Part shown: positions 1 to 5,202 of the stretch, piece by piece
Layout of the letters: every line of letters starts with the position of its first letter
Position numbering within the stretch: the stretch's first letter is position 1
Origin: an uncultured Bacilli bacterium
GTDB taxonomy: Bacteria > Bacillota_I > Bacilli_A > RF39 > UBA660
Length of the DNA stretch: 5,202 nt
Direction of reading: 5' to 3'
Assembly: GCA_947591175.1 (NCBI GenBank)
Contig: CANQDB010000095.1
Span: 1 to 5,202 of the forward strand
Notes under the pieces: model-generated
Databases searched by the model: none
What the model saw: the letters and a program-made list of their open reading frames with translations, nothing else
What the model was told of the DNA's origin: nothing
Program-made: the position numbers and the translations under genes

Positions 1-28
1 TTATACCACAAAACCTAAAAGATGTAAA
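1..28 (-). promoter_or_regulatory. Candidate sigma-A promoter for a gene left of the window
   Basis: Read on the minus strand, TTTACA (28-23; 5 of 6 matches to TTGACA) is followed by a 17-nt spacer and TATAA at 5-1. The sixth base of the -10 box is outside the window. A TGG immediately before TATAA gives an extended -10. The -35 box overlaps the U-tract of the terminator, so a new transcription unit would begin right where the surface-protein transcript ends. The sequence match is good, but the driven gene cannot be seen. Confidence 0.5.
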
Positions 29-64
29 AAAAACTCACAAACGTAAATTGCTTGTAAGTTTTTT
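26..64 (-). terminator. Strong Rho-independent terminator, probably bidirectional
   Basis: The arms at 50-64 (gcttgtaagtttttt) and 28-42 (aaaaaactcacaaac) pair over 15 bp, with two G-U wobbles in the minus-strand RNA, around the 7-nt loop 43-49. On the minus strand the stem ends in a run of eight U (26-33). It begins 6 nt after the stop codon of the surface-protein gene. Six A at the other foot of the stem give a U-run on the plus strand too, so it could also stop transcription coming from the left. Confidence 0.85.
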
Positions 65-70
65 CAAGAA

Positions 71-3000
71 TTAATTATTCTTCTTTTTATCGCGTAAAGC
101 GTAAGTTCCAGCGATACCAAGAGTAGATAGAGTAAACAAAGTAACGTAAGTTTCAAGACCATCGCCCGTCGAAGGGTTTGGTACATCTCTTTCATTAACG
201 AATGTTACTTCTGTTTGTTCTGCAGTCAATTGACCACTTTCGTTGGTAACAGTCGTCTTATAACGTTCTTTGTTGGCCTCTACTTCGAGGACAGCATATT
301 CGATTTCATAAGGTAAGTTCTTGATGATTATACGCTCTCCACCTCTTAAGAGGACTACTCCTTTGTATAGGCCATCTAAGTCTTTAACGAACTCGATAGA
401 ACCTTCTTCGCCGTTATTTTTACGATATGGGAAGATGCCATCTAGTGGTAACTCTTCATTAGACTTCAAGGTAATTTCAAAAGTCCAATCACGGTCACTT
501 TCGACATCGTTTCCACGTAATAATTTTTCAAGTGTCAAATTAACTGCTCGATAACGATAGTTAGTATATTCTACAACTGTACCATCGGATAGAATTGTTC
601 CAGATGTATTGTTACTGTAAGTCGTGATGTAATCATCTTGGTTCGCTTCTATTTCCGTAACGAGATATGTAGTTCCTTCAGGAATATCACGAACTGTAAA
701 TGTTTCACCATCTTTTAAAGTGACGAATCCTTCGTAATTTCCTTGAGCATTTTTATTTAATTGTAACGTGTAAGGAACTTCTTGGGTAGTTTGGTTACCG
801 TCTTCGAATAAGACAGTAACTTTAATTCCTTCGTAAGAAGATGCTAAATCGACGTATTCAGGAGCCGTTAAAGTAATCTTAAACGTAAAGTCCCGAGTGT
901 ATTCTCCTAAAAGTCCTTTAACGTGTTTCTTAACTGTCAAATCGTAACTACCCAATTTGATGTTTTCGTATACAACTGTCGTATCTTGGGTAATAATTCC
1001 TTCGGCATTACCGATAACTCTAGTCAAATAACCATCGGAATTGGCTTCAGTCTCAATGATTTCGTAATTTGTATTTTCAGGAATATCACGAATAGTAATT
1101 TCATCGTTATGTTTCAATCTAATAGTAGCAGTATAACTTCCGTCATCTTGACGAGTGAAACGTAAGATACCAGATTTCGTACCATCGTAATTGTAAGTAT
1201 CACCTATTACGGCATATTCACTAGGAGTTAAACGGATAACGAAATCCCATTCTCTATTTTGATCTCCTAAAGCCCCAATTACCTTTTTACTTAAAGTTAA
1301 ATCGTAGTAAACTGTCTTTCTATTCGTAAAGACGATAATCGATGCAACACTATCTTCTTCGATAGTACCACTTGTCGATCTATTAATAGTAGTCGTAAAG
1401 TCATCTTGGTTAGCCTCTACTTCACTAACTTCATAGGTTGTACCTTGTAAAAGATCTAGAATTGTAATCGCTTGACCATGTTTTAATGTAATCGTTGCAA
1501 GATATGTTCCGTCTTCTTGTAACGTAAATGTTAACTCACCATCTTCTATTGGTGTAACTCCTTGAATAGTTGTTCTACCAACATAAGAGTAAGTCGTGTT
1601 AAATTCACTATCGGCACTTGGAGTCAACTTAATTTGGAAAGTCCAATCACGATTTAAATCAACTTCTTCTTCCGAGATTACTTCTTTTGCAATCGTCAAA
1701 GATTGTGGAGGTAACAATTCGTTCGTAAAGTGAACGGCAATATCTTCTCTATCTAAGATACCTATTCTATTATCAGATGTTTGAGTAAAGTAACCATCAC
1801 TATTGGCTTTTACTTCTGTAACCGAATACTTAGTTGTTTCAGGTAAACCTTGAACAGTAATCGCTTGACCATGTTTCAAAGTAACCTTACCAGTATAAGT
1901 ACCATTTTGGTTATCAGTTAGAGTTAAAGTTCCGCCTTGTGGAGCTTCAATTGTGCTCTTTCCAACATATGGGTAAGTTTCATCTAATTTAACGTCACTT
2001 GCAGGAGTTAAAGTAATTTCAAATTCCCAGTCGAGATCGGTATTAGCACCTACTCCTGTAACCTCTTTTTCGATAGTTAAACCGATTAAAGCAAGTTTAA
2101 TATTCGTATATCTTATTGTTTGACCATCGACTACCCCATTCGTATTACCACTATCTTTAGTAGTATATTCATTTTGGTTAGCCTCTTGTTCCACAACAGC
2201 ATACTCGGTACGTTCTGGAATATTTTGAATTGTAATAGATTGACCATGTTTTAAAGTAACAGTTCCTTTGTAAGAGCCATCTCCTTGAGGAGTAAAGGTA
2301 ATATCACCATCTTGAGGTTTTTCTACACCTTCGACAATACTCTTTCCAACATATGGATAAGTTTCATCTAATGTAACGTCACTTGCAGGGGTTAAAGTAA
2401 TTTCGAAAGTCCAATCTTTATCAGTTTCACCTCGACCACCCTCAACTATTTTCTCTAAAGTCAATTCGTGACGAGAGTATCTAGTATTGACGTAATGAAC
2501 TTCGATTTGTTCATTTCCTTCAAGTGTTCCTTGGTAATTTTGTGGTTGAGTCGTGATGTAATCATCAAGGTTTGCTTCTTGTTCAATAACTTGATATTTC
2601 GTTCCTTCTGGGATATCTCTAAGAGTAATATATTCTCCATCTTTCAAAGTAATAGTTCCTGTATAGGTTCCATCTTCTTGTTTCGTAAAGGTCATTGTTC
2701 CAGACTTCGAACCATCATAGTGATATTCACTTGCTAAACGAGCATTTTCGCCTGGTGTTAAAGTAATCGTAAAGTTAAATTCTTTATCGGTTTCACCCCA
2801 GTTACCAGTAACAGTCTTCCGAATTGTCAAATCGTGTTTTTGCCAATTTGCATTGAAGAATCCTACTTGTTTATCACTATCGAAAGTACCGGTACTAGGA
2901 TTATATCCTTCTAAAGTCTTTTCATAAGTTTCATAATCATCTTGATTTGCCTCTTGTTCCGTTATCTCGTACGTAGTATTCGATGGAATATTAATAAGTT

Positions 3001-5202
3001 TAATCTTTTCGTTATGTTTCAACGAAATATTTCCTATGTAACTTCCGTCGGTTTGTTTCGTAAAGGTAATTGCTTGTTTTCCTTTAGCAACACAAGCCTC
3101 ATCGATATTTTCACACTTTCCATAATAGTAGAAAGTTGTCTCTAATTCTTCACCTTCGACTGGAGTTAACTTGATTGTAAAGTTCCAATCTTTATTAGTA
3201 TCTCCATAAGTACCTAAAACAGTCTTATCGAGAATTAAGTCGTAGTGTGCTCGATAATTGTTAACAAAGTGAACATCTTTAGAACCTCTATATAAACTAC
3301 CTTCACTATAAACTCCAGTACTTGGATTTGCATAACTTAAATCTTGACCATCAGATCCATAGACGCGACCGAAATCGTAACCATTAGCCATTTGGTCTTC
3401 TGTTATCATTTCATAAACCGTATACTGAGTTCTTTCATCTAATCCTGCTAGGAAGATACCTTCGCCATCTCTAAGGGTAAATCTAGTCTTATTTTTATTT
3501 TCAGGAGCCGTCAACCAAGCCCAATCGGCATCACTCATACCCTCAGGTTTTGAAACATCTTGTGGCACTTCACCATAACCAAAGTATAGTGTCGTTGTAC
3601 CATACATCGAATCCGTTGCAAATTCAGAGGTCAATTGATCTTTTCCATGTTCGTATGGATTTAGAGTTGATACGACAATTGGACTGCCAACCTTGCTATA
3701 ACTATTTGGTAATTCGAACTGCCAATCACCTTCATCGACTAGAGAAGCAGGAATTAAATAGGCATCCTCAATCCAAAATTCAATAGTACCAGCAGGTTTA
3801 GTTCTAGTTGCTTCTTCGTACTTAATTTTATCGGTAGAAGTATAATCATCTGGATTAGTTACGTAGTTAGTTCTTCCTACTCCTTCGAGATTTTCATAAT
3901 TAGTGTCATTGGCGTCATATAAACGGAATGAATATGGGTCTTCTTCACTTTCGAGGCCATCTAGAGCAATACCTTCAAGAGCATCACTTCCGTCTCCACC
4001 AACGTAGACATAATAATCAACTCCACCAACAGTTCTCTTATATAGTGAATGACTATGTCCACTACCTTCGGTTTCTACAACCTGTTGTAATAAACCTTCA
4101 TTACTTGTTAAAACATCGATTGTATTTAGTCTTAATTGCCATAAATTTTCAGCAAATGGACTACGAATCATATTAATAGCACTAAAGTCTCCAACACGAC
4201 CATCTATTTGTAAGACATAATTGAACTCTTCATTTTTATAGTCATCACCACTAATAGAATTTACTTCTTTAGTAATTTCTAGAGTGGTATTTGGTATTAC
4301 TAATTTACCATTATTTCCTAAATATCCATTGATAATGATATTATTACCAGTCGATTGTTCACTTATAGTTGGAATGTAATAGTTATAAGAAGTACTCGTT
4401 GTATTATCGCTCTTTTGTAATCTACCATTTAACATATTACCGATACGTAAGCCACCAACTTTAGTAGCAACGACATAATCGCCACCTGGGCCAGGAGTAT
4501 TTCTATCAAATTTTTGAGTTGTATTAGTATTTGGATCATACCAAACTAAGTAATCGCTATAAGAAACATCTTCACCTGCTATTTGAGAGCCAAATTCTCC
4601 ACCTTTACGGGTAACAGCAAGATGGACAACTTTATTATCACTTGTATAGTATTCACCAACAATCCAGTAATAATTATCTCGTGATATTTCGTCTGTTGTT
4701 TTTACTTCTTTTCCTTTGTTACTCTCGAGAAAGGCTTGATATGCCTCTTCCGAATCTAGCACTTTTTCTTCATAATGATTTAAGTTGTCTACTGGAGGTG
4801 TGCCATCATATTTATATAGAATTAAAGGTTGTTGGAAAGCATAATATCGGTTACTAGTAGATGGTGAGAATGTGAAGTTTGGATCACCTCTCGTATACGA
4901 ATCACGTCCACTTGTTACATATCCTGTATAAACAGTATTACTGTAATAATTTGATAAGAAGTAAATCTCACTTCCTCTACCATCGGCAGTTGGTTGAGTG
5001 TGTTCTTTAATATATTCATTATCCAAACGAGGAACGTCGATATCTAATCCATCATCAGTCATAATTGCATCTTGAACACCAACACCATAATACAATCTAA
5101 ATGGTGTAGATTGAATTTTTTGATTAACGTTCGTCTCGTATTTAGAAACATTACCTTCGGCATCTAGGCTGATCTTTGCTACTTGTAAAGGTAGAGCGTT
5201 AG
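71..5202 (-). CDS. Large multidomain cell-wall-anchored surface protein with nine pilin-type isopeptide domains (5' partial)
   Basis: The gene runs from the right window edge to a TAA stop at 71-73. The frame stays open for 35 complete codons upstream of the first TTG (5095-5093), which has no Shine-Dalgarno sequence before it, so the true start and signal peptide lie outside. Order of parts (TTG = residue 1): N-terminal Tyr-rich region 1-271, divergent domain R0 272-617, eight tandem domains R1-R8 618-1635, sorting signal 1636-1674. The repeats share a first strand LT-x-x-K-x-V, a D-W/F-x-F-x-I-x-L-T strand, a TLKHG-type turn, a Y-x-V-x-E-x-EAN-x-D-x-Y box and a final V-x-F/Y-x-N strand. This is the pattern of Spy0128/FctA-like pilin isopeptide domains. 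Inferred role: an adhesin or stalk covalently attached to peptidoglycan by a sortase, with each domain stabilised by a Lys-Asn bond. The visible protein is acidic and has only two cysteines (661, 668). The ligand cannot be read from the sequence. It is probably the last gene of its transcription unit, since a terminator follows 6 nt after the stop. Confidence 0.95.
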   Translation of the reverse strand, partial: NALPLQVAKISLDAEGNVSKYETNVNQKIQSTPFRLYYGVGVQDAIMTDDGLDIDVPRLDNEYIKEHTQPTADGRGSEIYFLSNYYSNTVYTGYVTSGRDSYTRGDPNFTFSPSTSNRYYAFQQPLILYKYDGTPPVDNLNHYEEKVLDSEEAYQAFLESNKGKEVKTTDEISRDNYYWIVGEYYTSDNKVVHLAVTRKGGEFGSQIAGEDVSYSDYLVWYDPNTNTTQKFDRNTPGPGGDYVVATKVGGLRIGNMLNGRLQKSDNTTSTSYNYYIPTISEQSTGNNIIINGYLGNNGKLVIPNTTLEITKEVNSISGDDYKNEEFNYVLQIDGRVGDFSAINMIRSPFAENLWQLRLNTIDVLTSNEGLLQQVVETEGSGHSHSLYKRTVGGVDYYVYVGGDGSDALEGIALDGLESEEDPYSFRLYDANDTNYENLEGVGRTNYVTNPDDYTSTDKIKYEEATRTKPAGTIEFWIEDAYLIPASLVDEGDWQFELPNSYSKVGSPIVVSTLNPYEHGKDQLTSEFATDSMYGTTTLYFGYGEVPQDVSKPEGMSDADWAWLTAPENKNKTRFTLRDGEGIFLAGLDERTQYTVYEMITEDQMANGYDFGRVYGSDGQDLSYANPSTGVYSEGSLYRGSKDVHFVNNYRAHYDLILDKTVLGTYGDTNKDWNFTIKLTPVEGEELETTFYYYGKCENIDEACVAKGKQAITFTKQTDGSYIGNISLKHNEKIKLINIPSNTTYEITEQEANQDDYETYEKTLEGYNPSTGTFDSDKQVGFFNANWQKHDLTIRKTVTGNWGETDKEFNFTITLTPGENARLASEYHYDGSKSGTMTFTKQEDGTYTGTITLKDGEYITLRDIPEGTKYQVIEQEANLDDYITTQPQNYQGTLEGNEQIEVHYVNTRYSRHELTLEKIVEGGRGETDKDWTFEITLTPASDVTLDETYPYVGKSIVEGVEKPQDGDITFTPQGDGSYKGTVTLKHGQSITIQNIPERTEYAVVEQEANQNEYTTKDSGNTNGVVDGQTIRYTNIKLALIGLTIEKEVTGVGANTDLDWEFEITLTPASDVKLDETYPYVGKSTIEAPQGGTLTLTDNQNGTYTGKVTLKHGQAITVQGLPETTKYSVTEVKANSDGYFTQTSDNRIGILDREDIAVHFTNELLPPQSLTIAKEVISEEEVDLNRDWTFQIKLTPSADSEFNTTYSYVGRTTIQGVTPIEDGELTFTLQEDGTYLATITLKHGQAITILDLLQGTTYEVSEVEANQDDFTTTINRSTSGTIEEDSVASIIVFTNRKTVYYDLTLSKKVIGALGDQNREWDFVIRLTPSEYAVIGDTYNYDGTKSGILRFTRQDDGSYTATIRLKHNDEITIRDIPENTNYEIIETEANSDGYLTRVIGNAEGIITQDTTVVYENIKLGSYDLTVKKHVKGLLGEYTRDFTFKITLTAPEYVDLASSYEGIKVTVLFEDGNQTTQEVPYTLQLNKNAQGNYEGFVTLKDGETFTVRDIPEGTTYLVTEIEANQDDYITTYSNNTSGTILSDGTVVEYTNYRYRAVNLTLEKLLRGNDVESDRDWTFEITLKSNEELPLDGIFPYRKNNGEEGSIEFVKDLDGLYKGVVLLRGGERIIIKNLPYEIEYAVLEVEANKERYKTTVTNESGQLTAEQTEVTFVNERDVPNPSTGDGLETYVTLFTLSTLGIAGTYALRDKKKNN
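74..181 (-). other. C-terminal cell-wall sorting signal with NPSTG motif
   Basis: Residues 1639-1674. The motif PNPSTGD (1639-1645) is followed by a hydrophobic span from Leu1647 to Leu1667 and a charged tail RDKKKNN ending at the stop. This motif, membrane span and positive tail make up the standard architecture of sortase substrates. The motif is not LPxTG. The Asn-Pro start recalls the NPQTN-type signals of class B sortases, while the TGD ending resembles class A/C-type signals. I infer cleavage between Thr1643 and Gly1644 and linkage to peptidoglycan. No sortase gene is in the window. Confidence 0.85.
191..544 (-). repeat. R8: last pilin isopeptide-type domain, next to the wall anchor
   Basis: Residues 1518-1635 (118 aa, the shortest). 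The triad is Lys1524, Glu1604 and Asn1634. It has diverged from the others: the turn is LLRGGERIIIKNLPYEI instead of TLKHG-type, and the core is FPYRKNNGEEGS. The Glu box YAVLEVEANKERY is still clear. Only four residues (ERDV) separate Asn1634 from the sorting motif, so the domain would sit directly on the cell wall. Confidence 0.82.
545..946 (-). repeat. R7: pilin isopeptide-type domain with enlarged central hairpin
   Basis: Residues 1384-1517 (134 aa). The triad is Lys1390 (the second Lys of LTVKKHV), Glu1481 and Asn1512. The usual YxYxG loop is replaced by a longer segment containing YEGIKVTVLFEDGNQ and VPYTLQLNKNAQGN, probably an extra beta hairpin. This gives the longest Lys-Glu spacing of R1-R8 (91). 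The Glu box is YLVTEIEANQDDY. Confidence 0.84.
947..1306 (-). repeat. R6: pilin isopeptide-type domain, short core
   Basis: Residues 1264-1383 (120 aa). The triad is Lys1270, Glu1348 and Asn1378. The first of the two lysines in LTLSKKV aligns with the bond Lys of the other copies. The core loop is YNYDGTKSGILRFTRQDDGS, with RLKHNDEITIRDIPENT and the Glu box YEIIETEANSDGY. It is closest to R2. Confidence 0.87.
1307..1705 (-). repeat. R5: pilin isopeptide-type domain
   Basis: Residues 1131-1263 (133 aa). The triad is Lys1137, Glu1225 and Asn1258. It belongs to the long-loop group with R3 and R4 (TYSYVGRTTIQGV, TLKHGQAITILDL). The first loop is acidic (ISEEEVDLNRDW) in place of the usual glycine-rich loop. 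The Glu box is YEVSEVEANQDDF. Confidence 0.86.
1706..2086 (-). repeat. R4: pilin isopeptide-type domain, near copy of R3 in part
   Basis: Residues 1004-1130 (127 aa). The triad is Lys1010, Glu1094 and Asn1125. It contains LTPASDVKLDETYPYVGKS and TLKHGQAITVQGLPETT. The Glu box is slightly changed (YSVTEVKANSDGY, with Lys replacing the second Glu). The exit linker ELLPPQ has two prolines, so this junction may be stiffer than the others. Confidence 0.87.
1956..2023 (-). repeat. Near-identical DNA repeat, copy in R4
   Basis: This 68-bp segment matches 2340-2407 at 64 of 68 positions by hand alignment. The offset is 384 nt (128 codons), exactly the length of R3. It encodes the LTPASDV to YPYVGKS stretch. 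Such close DNA identity between neighbouring domains indicates a recent duplication or gene conversion. Confidence 0.85.
2087..2470 (-). repeat. R3: pilin isopeptide-type domain, long loop form
   Basis: Residues 876-1003 (128 aa). The triad is Lys882, Glu969 and Asn998. It contains LTPASDVTLDETYPYVGKS, TLKHGQSITIQNIPE and the Glu box YAVVEQEANQNEY. The LTPASDV to YVGKS segment is nearly identical to R4 at both protein and DNA level. Confidence 0.87.
2340..2407 (-). repeat. Near-identical DNA repeat, copy in R3
   Basis: Partner of 1956-2023, ungapped, with four mismatches. Two of the differences are synonymous and fall at third codon positions; Thr versus Lys after LTPASDV is one that changes the protein. 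The two copies are possible sites for in-frame loss or gain of one domain by recombination. Confidence 0.85.
2471..2836 (-). repeat. R2: pilin isopeptide-type domain, short core
   Basis: Residues 754-875 (122 aa). The triad is Lys760, Glu838 and Asn870. It has the compact core loop YHYDGSKSGTMTFT and the turn TLKDGEYITLRDIPEGT, then the Glu box YQVIEQEANLDDY. The loop form is closest to R6 (YNYDGTKSG), which suggests a common ancestor for these two copies. Confidence 0.87.
2837..3244 (-). repeat. R1: pilin isopeptide-type domain with a two-cysteine loop
   Basis: Residues 618-753 (136 aa, the longest of the eight). The predicted bond triad is Lys624, Glu713 and Asn748. It begins YDLILDKTV and has the Glu box YEITEQEANQDDY. 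The loop after YYYGK carries the only two cysteines in the visible protein, Cys661 and Cys668, which sit where R3-R5 have a YVGKS/T-type loop. It also holds an internal NPSTG (732-736) in the variable loop before the last strand. The link to R2 is NWQK, ending at HDLTIRK. Confidence 0.85.
3245..4282 (-). other. R0: divergent first isopeptide-type domain with a large internal insertion
   Basis: Residues 272-617. It opens with LEITKEV (Lys276) and a strand EEFNYVLQIDG (289-299), matching the first two strands of the later repeats. The matching second half appears only at RFTLRDGEGIFLAGL (538-552), QYTVYEM (Glu562) and VHFVN (Asn612). Lys-to-Glu spacing is 286 residues here against 78-91 in R1-R8, so about 200 residues are inserted. 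The inserted part contains GSGHSHS (344-350), a Gly/Asp-rich stretch around 366-380 and WIEDAYLIPASL (441-452), and I do not recognise it as a known domain. The Glu box lacks the EAN signature (EMITEDQMANGYDF). The Asn612 to Lys624 distance is the standard 12. An alternative reading is two separate domains, with the first lacking its own Asn. Confidence 0.6.
4283..5202 (-). other. N-terminal leader/head region of the surface protein (partial)
   Basis: This covers residues -35 to 271 of the visible protein, before the first isopeptide-type Lys. It is rich in Tyr, Asn, Asp and Thr and has no repeat pattern or membrane segment. Landmarks are FTFSPSTSNRYYAF at 74-87, NYYWIVGEYY at 141-150, YVVATKVGGLR at 207-217, NTTSTSYNYYIPT at 231-243 and LGNNGKL at 259-265. 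The order 'SPxTxxxYYxF ... YVxxTKxGGLR ... NTTxTxxxYxxPT ... LGNNGKL', followed directly by a domain opening with Lys, resembles from memory the non-repeated part of large Bacillota pilin/Cna-like adhesins. I infer that it ends in a beta-rich unit that feeds into the stalk and probably carries or supports the binding head. No MIDAS-type metal site, thioester motif or enzyme motif is recognisable. The ligand is unknown. Confidence 0.6.

Noticed and set aside
191..3244. Classical CnaB/SpaA-type domains with the E-box YxLxETxAPxGY
   Set aside because: The Glu box here is Y-x-V-x-E-x-EAN-x-D-x-Y and the first strand is LT-x-x-K-x-V. These fit the Spy0128/FctA-like type better than typical SpaA prealbumin-like repeats.
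191..3244. CRISPR-like or other short-unit DNA repeat array
   Set aside because: The periodicity is about 360-410 nt, in frame and conserved mainly at protein level, so it is explained by tandem protein domains.
321..4857. Seven short plus-strand open frames (321-554, 923-1165, 2468-2737, 2942-3145, 3550-3786, 3928-4176, 4642-4857)
   Set aside because: All lie antisense inside the large gene, lack a recognisable ribosome binding site or domain, and several recur at equivalent places in the repeats, so they are shadows of the repeated coding sequence.
5093..5095. TTG as the translation start of the large protein
   Set aside because: The frame is open upstream to the window edge, and the bases before the TTG contain no AGGAGG-like sequence.
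71..5202. Major pilin subunit polymerised through a YPKN-type pilin motif
   Set aside because: No pilin motif was found. The length (over 1,700 residues) and nine domains fit a single-chain stalk rather than a pilin, and no pilus-specific sortase is visible.
71..5202. Alternative genetic code (TGA as Trp)
   Set aside because: Tryptophans checked across the protein are encoded by TGG, no in-frame TGA occurs and the stop is TAA, so the standard bacterial code suffices.

Overview
The window is almost entirely one very large gene on the minus strand. It encodes a modular cell-wall-anchored surface protein (adhesin or fimbrial-type stalk) of a low-GC Gram-positive bacterium. The frame is open from the right edge of the window (5202) to a TAA stop at 71-73. 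The N-terminus, with its signal peptide, start codon and ribosome binding site, therefore lies outside. About 1,709 codons are visible. Residue numbers in this annotation count the TTG codon at 5095-5093 as 1; another 35 complete codons lie upstream of it in frame.

Reading the protein from N to C: (i) 4283-5202 is a Tyr/Asn/Asp-rich N-terminal region resembling the non-repeated leader part of large Bacillota pilin-like adhesins. (ii) 3245-4282 is a divergent first domain (R0) in which a long segment interrupts the fold of the repeat. (iii) 191-3244 holds eight tandem domains of 118-136 residues (R1-R8), of the Spy0128/FctA 'pilin isopeptide linkage' type. (iv) 71-190 is a cell-wall sorting signal with the non-classical motif PNPSTGD, a hydrophobic span and a basic tail. 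All nine domains keep a Lys, a Glu and an Asn at the positions expected for a self-forming Lys-Asn isopeptide bond. The Asn of each domain is followed exactly 12 residues later by the Lys of the next, so the protein looks like a rigid, internally cross-linked rod carrying an N-terminal head.

The 70 bases beyond the stop codon hold a strong factor-independent terminator (15-bp stem, 7-nt loop). After it comes a good sigma-A type promoter reading leftward, whose gene is outside the window. No second protein-coding gene, RNA gene, mobile element or CRISPR array is supported.

Organism: AT-rich DNA (about 38% G+C in a line counted by hand), all-TGG tryptophan in the codons checked, a sortase-type anchor and the domain family point to Bacillota. 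An NP-x-TGD anchor suggests a gut-type uncultured Bacilli or Erysipelotrichia-like lineage, but that placement is only a guess.
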